A DNA stretch of 38,036 bases, taken from assembly GCA_020848995.1 (NCBI GenBank), contig JADLHA010000010.1, positions 1 through 38,036 on the forward strand, written 5' to 3'. The number at the start of each line of letters is the position of its first letter. The stretch's first letter is position 1. Source of the DNA: Saprospiraceae bacterium. GTDB lineage: Bacteria; Bacteroidota; Bacteroidia; Chitinophagales; Saprospiraceae. The translations under genes were made by a program, and so were the position numbers. A model generated the notes under the pieces. It saw only the letters and a program-made list of their open reading frames with translations. It ran no database searches and was not told the origin of the DNA. Of this stretch, positions 9,267 through 16,518 are shown piece by piece.

Positions 9267-11081
9267 ATGAAAAAAGTTGTACTCATTTCTGCATTCTTTT
9301 TAGCCGTTGTGGCCGCCTTCGCCCAATCGGTGGTCATCAACTCGCCCACCAGTATCGCCGGTGCGCTGCAGTTTGGGACCGCCTCCGGGTGGGGCGCGGA
9401 CCTGTTGTCGAATGTATGGACGGCCGATGCGGTCATGCTCATGGACGAAGGCACAGATCCAACTGACGGTTGTGATACTGTAACCAACAAACAGGATCTT
9501 GCCGGAAAGATCGTTTTCGTGAACCGGGGGATGTGCAACTTTAGCCTCAAAGCACTCCAGGCACAGGATTGGGGGGGCGTAGCCTGCATCATCGTCAACA
9601 ACACGCCAAGTGGCGGGGTGGTAGCCATGGGGGGAGGAACTTACGGGTCTCTCGTCACCATACCGGTTGTCATGATTTCCTACGAGGATGGACAGCGGAT
9701 CAAAGCCGAGATGGCCAATGGCCCGGTAAACATTTCGATTGGGAACATCCGCTTTGACCATGACGTAGCAACCAATAACCGCACAGGGGTTTGCCACGCA
9801 CCCTTTGGTTCCTATCCTGCTTCGTGGATCAAAAAAATTGGCGACTTTGCCTTTACCCCTGGAGCAGACATTACCAACCGGGGCAATAACATCGAAACGG
9901 GATGTAAGGTCTCAGCGGAAATTGCCTTTACGCCTACAGCCGGAAGTCCCTCGTCTTTTTACAACAAAAGTTCCGACGGTTCCCTGGTCATCGAAGTGGA
10001 TTCTACCCGGAGCGCACTCCTCGAGCCGGTCGATCTGTTTGGCAATGTTCCGTACGCACAACCTGGAAAGGGCACCATCCAGTATTCCATTGCTTCTGAT
10101 TCCCAGGACGAATCGCCCTTTGACAATTCTGCGGTCTCCGAGTTTTTCCTGTCCGATGCGCTGTTGTCCAAAGCTCGTCTGCAGAGTAACCTGCGCGACC
10201 CCTTTGCTACTTCTTCGTACCGCCGGTCCGACGGCACCAATGCAGAATACATCACGGGATTCCGCATCCCTTATGGAGCGGGTTGCAAGATCGACAGCAT
10301 CCTGTTTTTTATGACCGTATCGGCACCCGCGACCCTCGCCGGACTCACACCTGAAGCCCTGCTCTACGGGTGGGACGATGCCGATGGCAACGGAGGTGTA
10401 ACCAATAGCGAGCTGAGCTACCTGGCCTTGGGAACCATGACCTTCGACGCAGCTGAGACCCGCTCAGGTGCGGTCGTCCGCATAGCCCTCGAAGATTTTG
10501 CAACCGGTGAGCCGGGCTATACCATCCCAAGCGACGACATCCGCGTTTTCGTCGGCATCAGATATTCGGGTTCCGAACTGCCTTTCTTCGGTTTCGACGA
10601 AGGCATGGATTATCTGTGCAATAATGCGGTACTCGCCGCTGCAACCAGCTTGACCGATTCAGACCTGCCCTATGTTGGCATTACGGGTTACGACCCGAAC
10701 ACCGGTGTTCCGGATGTTGACAATGCGGCATTTAGCTTTACAGGGCTGAGCGCTGCCCTTTCAGCCAGCCTGGTATTTTCCGGAAGCTGCATTACAGTTG
10801 GTACGCGCCAACTCCCGGATGACGTCGCTAAGTTGGAAGTTTACCCCAACCCGACCACTGAAATCCTCAACATCTCGGTACAACTGAAAGAGCCGACCTC
10901 CAAAATGATCTATGCTATTATGGATCCCTCAGGCAGGACTTTGTACCAATATGTCGAGAACCAAAAGACTACGGCATCAGAAGCAAAGGTGCACGTCGAT
11001 AAACTGCCTGCAGGTTCTTACCTTCTGCAGATCATGACCGACAAAGGCTTCAAACAGCGCAGCTTTAGCGTAATAAAATAA
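9267..11081 (+). CDS. Secreted PA-domain protein with T9SS sorting domain
   Basis: 604 aa. The signal peptide is clear (MKKVVLISAFFLAVVAAFAQ). Residues about 40-160 form a protease-associated (PA) domain: DGCDTV, then LAGKIVFVNRGMCNF, a GxVACIIVNN strand and PVVMISYEDGQRIKAEM. The middle (about 175-510) is beta-rich, recalls proprotein-convertase-type or GEVED-like modules, and has no visible protease triad. The C-terminal T9SS domain starts near residue 520 (LEVYPNPTTEILNISV) and ends KQRSFSVIK. PA domains usually bind substrate or partner peptides beside peptidases; with no catalytic domain here, the function is unassigned. The protein should cross the outer membrane by T9SS. A terminator follows at 11107. 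Confidence 0.87.
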   Translation: MKKVVLISAFFLAVVAAFAQSVVINSPTSIAGALQFGTASGWGADLLSNVWTADAVMLMDEGTDPTDGCDTVTNKQDLAGKIVFVNRGMCNFSLKALQAQDWGGVACIIVNNTPSGGVVAMGGGTYGSLVTIPVVMISYEDGQRIKAEMANGPVNISIGNIRFDHDVATNNRTGVCHAPFGSYPASWIKKIGDFAFTPGADITNRGNNIETGCKVSAEIAFTPTAGSPSSFYNKSSDGSLVIEVDSTRSALLEPVDLFGNVPYAQPGKGTIQYSIASDSQDESPFDNSAVSEFFLSDALLSKARLQSNLRDPFATSSYRRSDGTNAEYITGFRIPYGAGCKIDSILFFMTVSAPATLAGLTPEALLYGWDDADGNGGVTNSELSYLALGTMTFDAAETRSGAVVRIALEDFATGEPGYTIPSDDIRVFVGIRYSGSELPFFGFDEGMDYLCNNAVLAAATSLTDSDLPYVGITGYDPNTGVPDVDNAAFSFTGLSAALSASLVFSGSCITVGTRQLPDDVAKLEVYPNPTTEILNISVQLKEPTSKMIYAIMDPSGRTLYQYVENQKTTASEAKVHVDKLPAGSYLLQIMTDKGFKQRSFSVIK

Positions 11082-11106
11082 TCGCTTCACCTTTGGGTGC
11101 ACAGCT

Positions 11107-11136
11107 AAGCCACACTCCGGTGTGGCTTTTTTTTTT
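11107..11136 (+). terminator. Rho-independent terminator after the PA-domain gene
   Basis: Perfect 9-bp stem (11107-11115 with 11120-11128), 4-nt loop TCCG, followed by a run of T to 11136. It begins 25 nt after the stop codon. Confidence 0.9.
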
Positions 11137-11403
11137 GCAGGTATCGGCTTAAGCAGGCGATGTCGGCCAGGGTTTATAACTCCTGAATAGAAGTTATCTT
11201 GCTTGACTCAATTCGAGCAGGGCATCGGACATCAGCTTGCTTCAATGCGTGAATAGGTTCACTCTCAAAGCATCTTTCAAGGCATGAAAGAATGCAACAA
11301 GATTGGAGTGCCCTTAAATTGGTTCCTTGCAAACGATTTCGATGCAATTCATTGATATGGGCATCCGGAGTGTGGATGTTGAGGCAAAAGCCCTAAGCCA
11401 AAG
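11137..11403. other. Convergent intergenic region, no gene seen
   Basis: The space between two convergent T9SS-cargo genes holds their terminators at either end. Between them I see no convincing ORF with a start signal, no tRNA and no repeat. Confidence 0.6.
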
Positions 11404-11433
11404 GAAAAAAAAAGCCCGGGCATTTGCCGGGCT
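11404..11433 (-). terminator. Rho-independent terminator of the minus-strand Omp28-like gene
   Basis: Read on the minus strand, a GC-rich hairpin (stem AGCCCGG/CCGGGCT, arms 11427-11433 and 11413-11419) is followed by a run of nine T. It lies about 30 nt beyond the stop at 11463. Confidence 0.88.
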
Positions 11434-11462
11434 GATGAGGTATTGGACTCTTTATGGATTCT

Positions 11463-13121
11463 TTAATTCACTACGAGCTTCCTGGTTTGTTTACCCCCAC
11501 GGTGAAGGACGCTCACCAGGTATAGGCCCCTGGCTAAACCTGCGACGGGAAGGAGGACTTCTCGTTGGATTGCACTTCGCCAGACCAGGCTGCCATCCAT
11601 TGCCCTGCACTCGATGCGGCCTTCGTTTGGCATAAAATCTGGAAAGACGAGAACGGCCTGACCACTTGACGGATTCGGAAAAATGCTGAACGCAAAAGCG
11701 TCGCTTGATAAAGTATTATCGCGCACCAGGGTATGGGTTCCAAAGCGACGGGTAAAAACACCGGTTCCAATGACGCGCTGCTGGAAAATGAGGGCATTCT
11801 GGTCATTGAACACCTTGTAAGTGCCATTCAGGCTGGTAGTGCCGTTGGAAACGACGACATCATAGCACTTTTCTGATTCCAGTGTGAGCGGATACTTTTT
11901 GGTTGTGTTATCAGCAAACGGACCGTCGGCGAGAATAATCTGGTTCTGCTCATCGTAGATCCGGAAACTGATCTGACCAGGCTGTGCTGCCGGTTTGAAC
12001 TCAAATGCCGAAGTGTTGGTGGTGGTGGGCGTTTGATAAAAGGGAATGTGCGATGAGTTGTTCGACGGAAACACGTCGGCGGAGCCGTTGACCTTGTCGA
12101 TGGTCAGATTCAAAAGGTTTCCCGCCTTCGAAGGTGCAAACCCGATTGCAGGAAGGGCGATCTCCACTTTTTCCAGATAAGCCAAACGACCATTCCAGGT
12201 GTGACTTTGAACAGCTCCCTGGTCGATGGAGTAATTGAATTCAAGAGCACTCACTTCGGTGTTTCCTCCATTGATGATTTGCACGACAGGGTATGCATTT
12301 TTTCCACAAAGAAGGCTGTCTCCCAGTGTTCCAGCTGCGCTGAGTTGCATCAACGCCACGTCCAGGCCCGGACGTTGAGTAATGTTGAGGTAGGCGTTTT
12401 CAGCCTGGTACACCTGGTGAGTGGCGTCATCCTGAATAAAAGCCACCGTTTCCAGGTTGCGGAAATCGTAGAGTTTGTCGAATGGGAAAACGAAAACGAA
12501 GGATTGACTTTTGCCATTCGCGGTCAATTCGGCAAGCTTTGTTCCCGTAGCGTTGGGAAGAAATTTTTTGAAGACGTGGTGAAATTCAGTTTCGCCGTTG
12601 CTTCCCGGGGGACTGGACCACTCAATGATCTTTTCGAGTACGGCAACCCGAAGGTTGGGCGTTCCGGTGTAATCCGCAGTGCGGGTAACGGTCACGCGGA
12701 CTTCCATCGAACGGTAATCTTCGAGCAGAGTGTTTTCTAAAGCAATGGAGAACGGTGCGGGGACCAGCGTGGCGTTTCGTATGGTCTCATCGGTAAGCGT
12801 GGTAGTTGGCGGTCCACTGCTCACCGCATTGAGGTAACTGTCCGGAACCCCCGTCACACCATAATAGCTCACACGGGTCTGCACTTCGCCCGGGTTGTCT
12901 TTGTTCATTGGGTCAAATCCCGGCCAGCTCACCTGGTAGGAAATGCGACAGACCTTGTCGTCGTTTCGGTCGAGCACCGGTTTGATCAGCGGGTTGTAAT
13001 AGGCACAGGGCGGGCATGAAGCCTGGGTGAAATGCTCGACCAGGGCCTTGCGGGGCGTTTGCGCCCATAAACCAGCGACAAAGATTAATAAATAAAAGAC
13101 AATTAGTAAATTACGTATCAT
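11463..13121 (-). CDS. Secreted Omp28/thioredoxin-like protein with T9SS sorting domain
   Basis: 552 aa. The signal peptide MIRNLLIVFYLLIFVAGLWA-Q is followed at once by a thioredoxin-like module of the Omp28-related family: ALVEHFTQASCPPCAYYNP with the redox pair C36-P-P-C39, and a later cis-Pro-like GVTGVPDSYLN. The domain runs to about residue 230. A beta-sandwich stretch (about 230-460) contains a segment like those of adhesin or CARDB domains (NTEVSALEFNYSIDQG). The C-terminal T9SS domain begins near 475 (FSIFPNPSSGQAVLVF). The protein is expected outside the cell. The CxxC suggests disulfide or redox chemistry on the surface, but no substrate can be named. A second protein with similar parts in another order lies at 25065. 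Confidence 0.87.
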   Translation of the reverse strand: MIRNLLIVFYLLIFVAGLWAQTPRKALVEHFTQASCPPCAYYNPLIKPVLDRNDDKVCRISYQVSWPGFDPMNKDNPGEVQTRVSYYGVTGVPDSYLNAVSSGPPTTTLTDETIRNATLVPAPFSIALENTLLEDYRSMEVRVTVTRTADYTGTPNLRVAVLEKIIEWSSPPGSNGETEFHHVFKKFLPNATGTKLAELTANGKSQSFVFVFPFDKLYDFRNLETVAFIQDDATHQVYQAENAYLNITQRPGLDVALMQLSAAGTLGDSLLCGKNAYPVVQIINGGNTEVSALEFNYSIDQGAVQSHTWNGRLAYLEKVEIALPAIGFAPSKAGNLLNLTIDKVNGSADVFPSNNSSHIPFYQTPTTTNTSAFEFKPAAQPGQISFRIYDEQNQIILADGPFADNTTKKYPLTLESEKCYDVVVSNGTTSLNGTYKVFNDQNALIFQQRVIGTGVFTRRFGTHTLVRDNTLSSDAFAFSIFPNPSSGQAVLVFPDFMPNEGRIECRAMDGSLVWRSAIQREVLLPVAGLARGLYLVSVLHRGGKQTRKLVVN

Positions 13122-13286
13122 AAAAATGTTTTATTTGTTGAACAATTACCGCCACATCCCCCGCCACCCTGGGATGCAAATCCCGGCGGTTCGTTAATAT
13201 TTTGTAAATGTAAAGTTTTTATAAAAAAAATGGAACCATAATGGAACATAGGCGTTAACTTTATAACGCAAATTTGACAAAGAGCC

Positions 13287-13355
13287 TCCCCGATAGTTTT
13301 CTTTTCTTGTCAAAGGACAAAGGTTGGTTATTGTTGCTATCGGGGATTTTTTTTT
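13287..13355 (+). other. Orphan hairpin with T-run opposite the yidD 3' end
   Basis: A perfect 10-bp inverted repeat (13287-13296 with 13337-13346, TCCCCGATAG/CTATCGGGGA) encloses 40 nt containing an inner hairpin (TTGTC, 13307-13311, with GACAA, 13316-13320). On the plus strand it is followed by nine T (13347-13355), the layout of an intrinsic terminator, yet no plus-strand gene lies upstream. The right arm covers the stop codon of yidD on the minus strand. It may end a short plus-strand RNA or form a 3' structure on the yidD message. A separate inverted repeat GCGTTA/TAACGC (13252-13257, 13264-13269) lies beside it. Confidence 0.5.
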
Positions 13356-13627
13356 GTCTGCTTGTGAGGAACGGGATCCACTCCGGACCCGCCCCAGGGA
13401 TGGCACCTCGAAATTCGACGCAGCCCCAGCCATAATCCTTTTAGCGGCCCCCAGATCGACACAGCCTCCAACATATAATTCGAGCAGCTCGGCTCAAACC
13501 GGCAATTTTTGCCCAGGAGGGGAGAAATGAGGTATTGGTATGCTTTTACGGGTATGATGATGAAAAGTGAGAACGTCCTTCTGATCCCGGAAAGCACCAT
13601 CCAAATTATTTTTTCAGCCGTGGGCAA
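13337..13627 (-). CDS. yidD: Membrane protein insertion efficiency factor YidD
   Basis: 96 aa, close to the usual 70-100 for YidD. The diagnostic stretch is present: a hydrophobic/amphipathic N-terminus, then [28 protein letters not shown] with the conserved Cys pair, followed by [20 protein letters not shown]. YidD lies at the inner membrane and helps the YidC insertase. In many bacteria it sits between rnpA and yidC; here it follows a lipoprotein gene by only 3 nt, so the two form an operon. An internal Met (residue 10) is a possible alternative start. The stop codon lies inside a strong hairpin arm. Confidence 0.92.
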   Translation of the reverse strand: MPTAEKIIWMVLSGIRRTFSLFIIIPVKAYQYLISPLLGKNCRFEPSCSNYMLEAVSIWGPLKGLWLGLRRISRCHPWGGSGVDPVPHKQTKKNPR

Positions 13628-13630
13628 CGC

Positions 13631-14806
13631 TCAATGACTTTGTTGGCGGATCATTTCTTTTACCCGCTTCTTGAGCTTTTCCGCAGCATCGACCAGAAGT
13701 TCCTCGTTGGAAGGAAATGACGTGGCCCGGCTTCGTATCAATTTTTTGGCGGAGTCAGAAAGATGTTTGCTGTCGCCTTTGAGCAAACGCCCATAGCGGT
13801 TTTCAAATACCCCTTCAACCGAAACGGGTTTGGTCCACGCAGTTTCCGCACTCCTGGCCCGGATAAAACTCAATCGACCGGTGACCTGCACCGATTTGCT
13901 TTGAGTCGTTTCTTCAATCGTGGCCGGATATCGGCGAACGACTTTGCGCATCACGGGTTTGCCCATCGAATCCACTACCACCTTACCGTTGGCATCTGTT
14001 GCGGTTTCTTCTTCCTCTTTTTCAATCACTTCGTCAAATATCCTGGACTTCTCCCGTTCAGGACTAAATTCCATCTCCAGGAAATCGAGCTGGATCCAGA
14101 AGTCGTATTTGACTCCGGGGTCGGGGCGGCCATCGAAGGCACTCCACGTGCTGTTGAGTTCGTCGAGACCAAAACGGTGCAATTCATCTTCTACCCTCAA
14201 TGGAAGGATCTTCTCGGTTTTGTTGTCGATCCTGAGCAGATAATGTTCGGTACCCAGCTCCAGGGCCCGTCGTTTGAGCACTTCTTTATCCTTGTATTCA
14301 GAAAAGAGGGTATCGATCCTCATGAGCAGGTCCATTGCTTGTCTGGCGGGTATTTTATCGGACGTGTTTTCGGATGTTCTGAGCAGCGTCTGGGCCTTTT
14401 GGTAAAAGCGTTCTGCTGATTTCTTTCGAGACTCTTTTAAGATCTCACCGGTATGAATGAACCGAAAACTCGCCTGGTATCCTTCGGAGGTAACCAGTGG
14501 CAACAAGCCCTCCACGAGGTCTTGCCGGTTTTCGATTCTGCGGTACAGGGCAAACAGCCTTTCCCATTTGTCATCGTCGTCTTCGTTGCGAATGGCGGCC
14601 TCTGTTTTTAGGTCTCTTTCCTGAGCTCTGCGAAAGGCGGTTTCCAGCAGTACGACCCGGTCGTGGTCGCGCTTTTTCTTTCCCGCCAGTTTCGGGACCA
14701 GCGCAGAGATGGCCTCGTCGTAACGGCCCTGGTCGATCATTTTGCGAGGACTGGAACAACTCGTGGCCAGTAGGAACAGAATCAAAGCATGTAAAGCGTA
14801 CCGCAT
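13631..14806 (-). CDS. Bacteroidetes lipoprotein of unknown function, TPR-like N-terminus
   Basis: 391 aa. I chose the ATG at 14806 because it opens a lipoprotein signal (MRYALHALILFLLATSC, Cys 17). The frame stays open upstream, but that extension runs through tRNA-Leu and has no protein character. Residues about 20-200 are helical and charged, with TPR-like spacing (RKMIDQGRYDEAISALVPKL and the segments after). The C-terminal half contains alternating strands and a very acidic patch (KEEEETATDANG). The last 40 residues are basic and helical. No enzyme motif is visible. A GACCTTTG motif, near the -7 consensus, ends 3 nt before the ATG, so the mRNA may have almost no leader. It is coupled to yidD, which may hint at an envelope-assembly role. 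Confidence 0.82.
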   Translation of the reverse strand: MRYALHALILFLLATSCSSPRKMIDQGRYDEAISALVPKLAGKKKRDHDRVVLLETAFRRAQERDLKTEAAIRNEDDDDKWERLFALYRRIENRQDLVEGLLPLVTSEGYQASFRFIHTGEILKESRKKSAERFYQKAQTLLRTSENTSDKIPARQAMDLLMRIDTLFSEYKDKEVLKRRALELGTEHYLLRIDNKTEKILPLRVEDELHRFGLDELNSTWSAFDGRPDPGVKYDFWIQLDFLEMEFSPEREKSRIFDEVIEKEEEETATDANGKVVVDSMGKPVMRKVVRRYPATIEETTQSKSVQVTGRLSFIRARSAETAWTKPVSVEGVFENRYGRLLKGDSKHLSDSAKKLIRSRATSFPSNEELLVDAAEKLKKRVKEMIRQQSH

Positions 14807-14947
14807 TGACAAAGGTCTTTCTGAGGTGGAACCTGACCCGGAAACGACAACACCAAACCGGTGCCGCTTCACCCATCCCAACGGGGTCGGGATCCACCAG
14901 GATTGCGAAAATAGAAAGAGGAAACGAACCCCTCGCTTCCTCTTAAG

Positions 14948-15029
14948 TGCCCGGGACAGGATTTGAACCTGCACACCTTTCGGCATACGCCCCTCAAACG
15001 TACGTGTCTACCAATTCCACCACCCGGGC
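14948..15029 (-). tRNA. tRNA-Leu (anticodon GAG)
   Basis: 82 nt on the minus strand. The 7-bp acceptor stem is GCCCGGG/CCCGGGC, the D-loop contains AATTGGTAGA, and the anticodon stem TACGT/GCGTA holds loop TTGAGGG, giving anticodon GAG. A long class-II variable arm follows, then a T-arm with GTTCAAATC and discriminator A. Leucine identity is supported by the long variable arm and the anticodon. The CCA end is not encoded. It lies 141 bp upstream of the lipoprotein gene on the same strand. Confidence 0.95.
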
Positions 15030-15118
15030 GGGGGTGCAAAGATAGAGAAGTGGGAGAATTATAAAAAAATGCCCCGTCGTGTGCAGGCAGAAAAGAACGC
15101 AAGGGGTGAGCCAGTATC

Positions 15119-15260
15119 GATCATTTTTACATTAAATAAAAATATAATATATAGTATATTCTAAAATAGTGAGATATACTTTATGCTGAATTGATTCATC
15201 AGAATCACTCATACAGAAGGATTTTATATATAAACTTTTTTATAATATTTTTCGTTCTTT
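15119..15260. other. AT-rich island upstream of the candidate RNA
   Basis: About 140 bp made almost entirely of A and T with short TATA-type alternations, in an otherwise balanced sequence. No ORF lies within it. It ends just before the promoter-like elements at 15262, so it may be an UP-like or curved upstream region. Confidence 0.55.
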
Positions 15261-15261
15261 T

Positions 15262-15293
15262 CTTGCATATTACGGGGTACAGCCGTAATTTTA
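15262..15293 (+). promoter_or_regulatory. Promoter-like pair for the candidate non-coding RNA
   Basis: CTTG at 15262-15265, a 20-nt spacer, and TAATTTTA at 15286-15293 fit the Bacteroidetes TTTG-N19/20-TAnnTTTG pattern with one mismatch per box. An inverted repeat TTACGG/CCGTAA (15270-15275, 15283-15288) lies between and into the boxes and could bind a regulator. The expected start of transcription is near 15298. Confidence 0.5.
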
Positions 15294-15295
15294 CA

Positions 15296-15498
15296 CCAAA
15301 TCCCGGCGACAGTAAGTACTCAATAAAGATTTGAATACCCTTTCGCTCCCGGCAGGTGCCGGTTACTTCTCCCGAGGCGGGATTTTCAGTTCCTTTCGAA
15401 TCATCTGCTCGTTCAGATAAAGATCGTAGTTTTCTTATTTTGAGACCTTAGTCGAAAGAGCCTGAATTTGCGCCTTGCAAATTTGGGCTTTTTTTTTT
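15296..15498 (+). ncRNA. Candidate structured non-coding RNA, about 200 nt (6S-like fold possible)
   Basis: No protein gene lies here on either strand, but the stretch is bounded by a promoter-like pair and a strong terminator. It can fold over long range: 15296-15301 with 15481-15486, GGCG 15305-15308 with CGCC 15471-15474, CTCAA 15319-15323 with TTGAG 15440-15444, and 15329-15336 with 15411-15418 (8 pairs, two of them wobble). Local hairpins also exist (CCGGC-AGGT-GCCGG; TCCCG-AGG-CGGGA), and an alternative stem pairs 15298-15305 with 15378-15385. Length, a closing stem, an unpaired middle and a rod-like apical part recall 6S RNA, the RNA polymerase regulator, but I cannot confirm the family. 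Signature sequences of the SRP RNA, tmRNA and RNase P were not seen. Confidence 0.5.
15459..15498 (+). terminator. Rho-independent terminator of the candidate RNA
   Basis: A 12-bp stem with two G-T pairs (15459-15470 with 15478-15489), a 7-nt loop and nine T (15490-15498). On the minus strand the hairpin is not followed by T, so it serves plus-strand transcription. The only plus-strand source is the gene-free stretch before it. Confidence 0.85.
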
Positions 15499-15593
15499 GC
15501 CAACACCTGCCTGGCCTACCGTAGGTAAAATGGGGGTCCTTCCCGGGCAGAACCACGAACTTCTCACGCAAAGCTTGCTATTGACCAGCTTCC

Positions 15594-15962
15594 TCAGTCC
15601 CCTGACTTGGAGCCAGGACCATCTTTTTGCAACAGTTCTTCCCAGAAGGCGGCTGCCCGCCTCGTATGCGGAATGCAAATGGATCCACCTACCATATTGG
15701 CTATGGCAAACACTTCGTAGATCATTTCGGTGGATGCGCCTGCCTCGTGGCATTTTTGCAAGTGGTAGCTGATGCAATCGTCGCAGCGAAGCACCATCGA
15801 GGCAACCAGGCCAAGCAATTCCTTGGTGCGCACATCAAGTGCACCCTCCCGGTACATTTGCTGGTCCAGAGCGAAAAAGCGTTTCAGTGCGAGGTTGTCT
15901 TTGGAAAGAATGACCTCGTTCATTTTTGATCGGTACGCGTTAAAATCGTCGACGACTGACAT
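15594..15962 (-). CDS. Carboxymuconolactone decarboxylase / AhpD-like family protein
   Basis: 122 aa. It has the CMD fold signature of an all-helical small protein with RTKELLGLVASMVLRCDDCISYHLQKC. That gives E48, the redox pair C60-D-D-C63 and H67 in the AhpD-type E...CxxC...H arrangement. AhpD-like members with CxxC act as thiol peroxidases or reductants, while true decarboxylases lack the Cys pair, so a redox role is more likely. It follows the four-helix membrane protein gene by 19 nt on the same strand and is probably co-transcribed with it. No terminator was seen directly after it. Confidence 0.88.
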   Translation of the reverse strand: MSVVDDFNAYRSKMNEVILSKDNLALKRFFALDQQMYREGALDVRTKELLGLVASMVLRCDDCISYHLQKCHEAGASTEMIYEVFAIANMVGGSICIPHTRRAAAFWEELLQKDGPGSKSGD

Positions 15963-15981
15963 GTCATTATGGGTATGGTGG

Positions 15982-16458
15982 TTAAACGGTGTTGCGGTTG
16001 ATTTGCATCCAGATGCTCCGAAAGGTGCGCGGAATGAGCAGCAGGGAGGCGATCATGTATCCCGTCGCCCAAAAGACCATGAGCCCTCGCAGGTAGCTGC
16101 TCATCCATTGTTGCTCCCGGAACGGGAGGTGCCCCGAAAGTTCCTGCAAGCCGATGTCATGCACGAAGACCCTGAAGGAGTGAAACAGGTCAAACCCCAC
16201 CAGGAATGCCGGAACAGTGCCCAGCAGGATCAATGCCTTCAAGGGAATGGACCATGCAAAAGGGGTCAGCGGCCACAGAAAACACCAGCGGATGAACGTG
16301 ATCCCCCCAACGATAAAAAGAATCTGAGCCTGCTGGAAAGGGTAGGCAATTTCATAGGTCCTAAGAGGCAGGAGCAGGACCCAGGCAGCAGCAAAGGCGC
16401 CGGCAATCCAGCACAGTTCGAGGGTGATTTTTTTTGCAAGTGGGCTCATGGTGCACAT
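15982..16458 (-). CDS. Four-helix membrane protein of unknown function
   Basis: 158 aa read from the ATG at 16458, which has a GGAG 5 nt before it; a second ATG three codons later is possible. The open frame continues upstream, but over the AI-2E transporter gene on the other strand, and the sequence there is charged and unlike a membrane protein. Four hydrophobic segments are seen: about residues 10-31, 42-65, 70-90 and 125-148. There is a periplasmic-type loop with HSFRVFVHDIGLQELSGHL before the last helix. I recognise no family. It is coupled to the CMD-family gene and divergent from the transporter gene, with 60 bp between starts. Confidence 0.75.
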   Translation of the reverse strand: MCTMSPLAKKITLELCWIAGAFAAAWVLLLPLRTYEIAYPFQQAQILFIVGGITFIRWCFLWPLTPFAWSIPLKALILLGTVPAFLVGFDLFHSFRVFVHDIGLQELSGHLPFREQQWMSSYLRGLMVFWATGYMIASLLLIPRTFRSIWMQINRNTV

Positions 16459-16506
16459 CCCGTCTCCAACCAACTCCGGATGCGGGACTCGCCGCGCGGA
16501 TTGGCG

Positions 16507-16514
16507 TATCTTTA
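16507..16514 (+). promoter_or_regulatory. -7-like element directly before the AI-2E transporter
   Basis: TATCTTTA, one mismatch from TAnnTTTG, ends 4 nt before the ATG at 16519. If used, the mRNA would be leaderless or nearly so. No good -33 box was found at the expected distance. Confidence 0.35.
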
Positions 16515-16518
16515 GGCC

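Noticed and set aside
14807-14986. N-terminal extension of the lipoprotein ORF to 451 aa
   Set aside because: The added 60 codons run through tRNA-Leu and upstream DNA, and the lipoprotein signal begins at the ATG at 14806.
15299-15498. The 200-nt stretch as SRP RNA, tmRNA or RNase P RNA
   Set aside because: None of the characteristic conserved sequences of these RNAs is present, and there are no tRNA-like ends.
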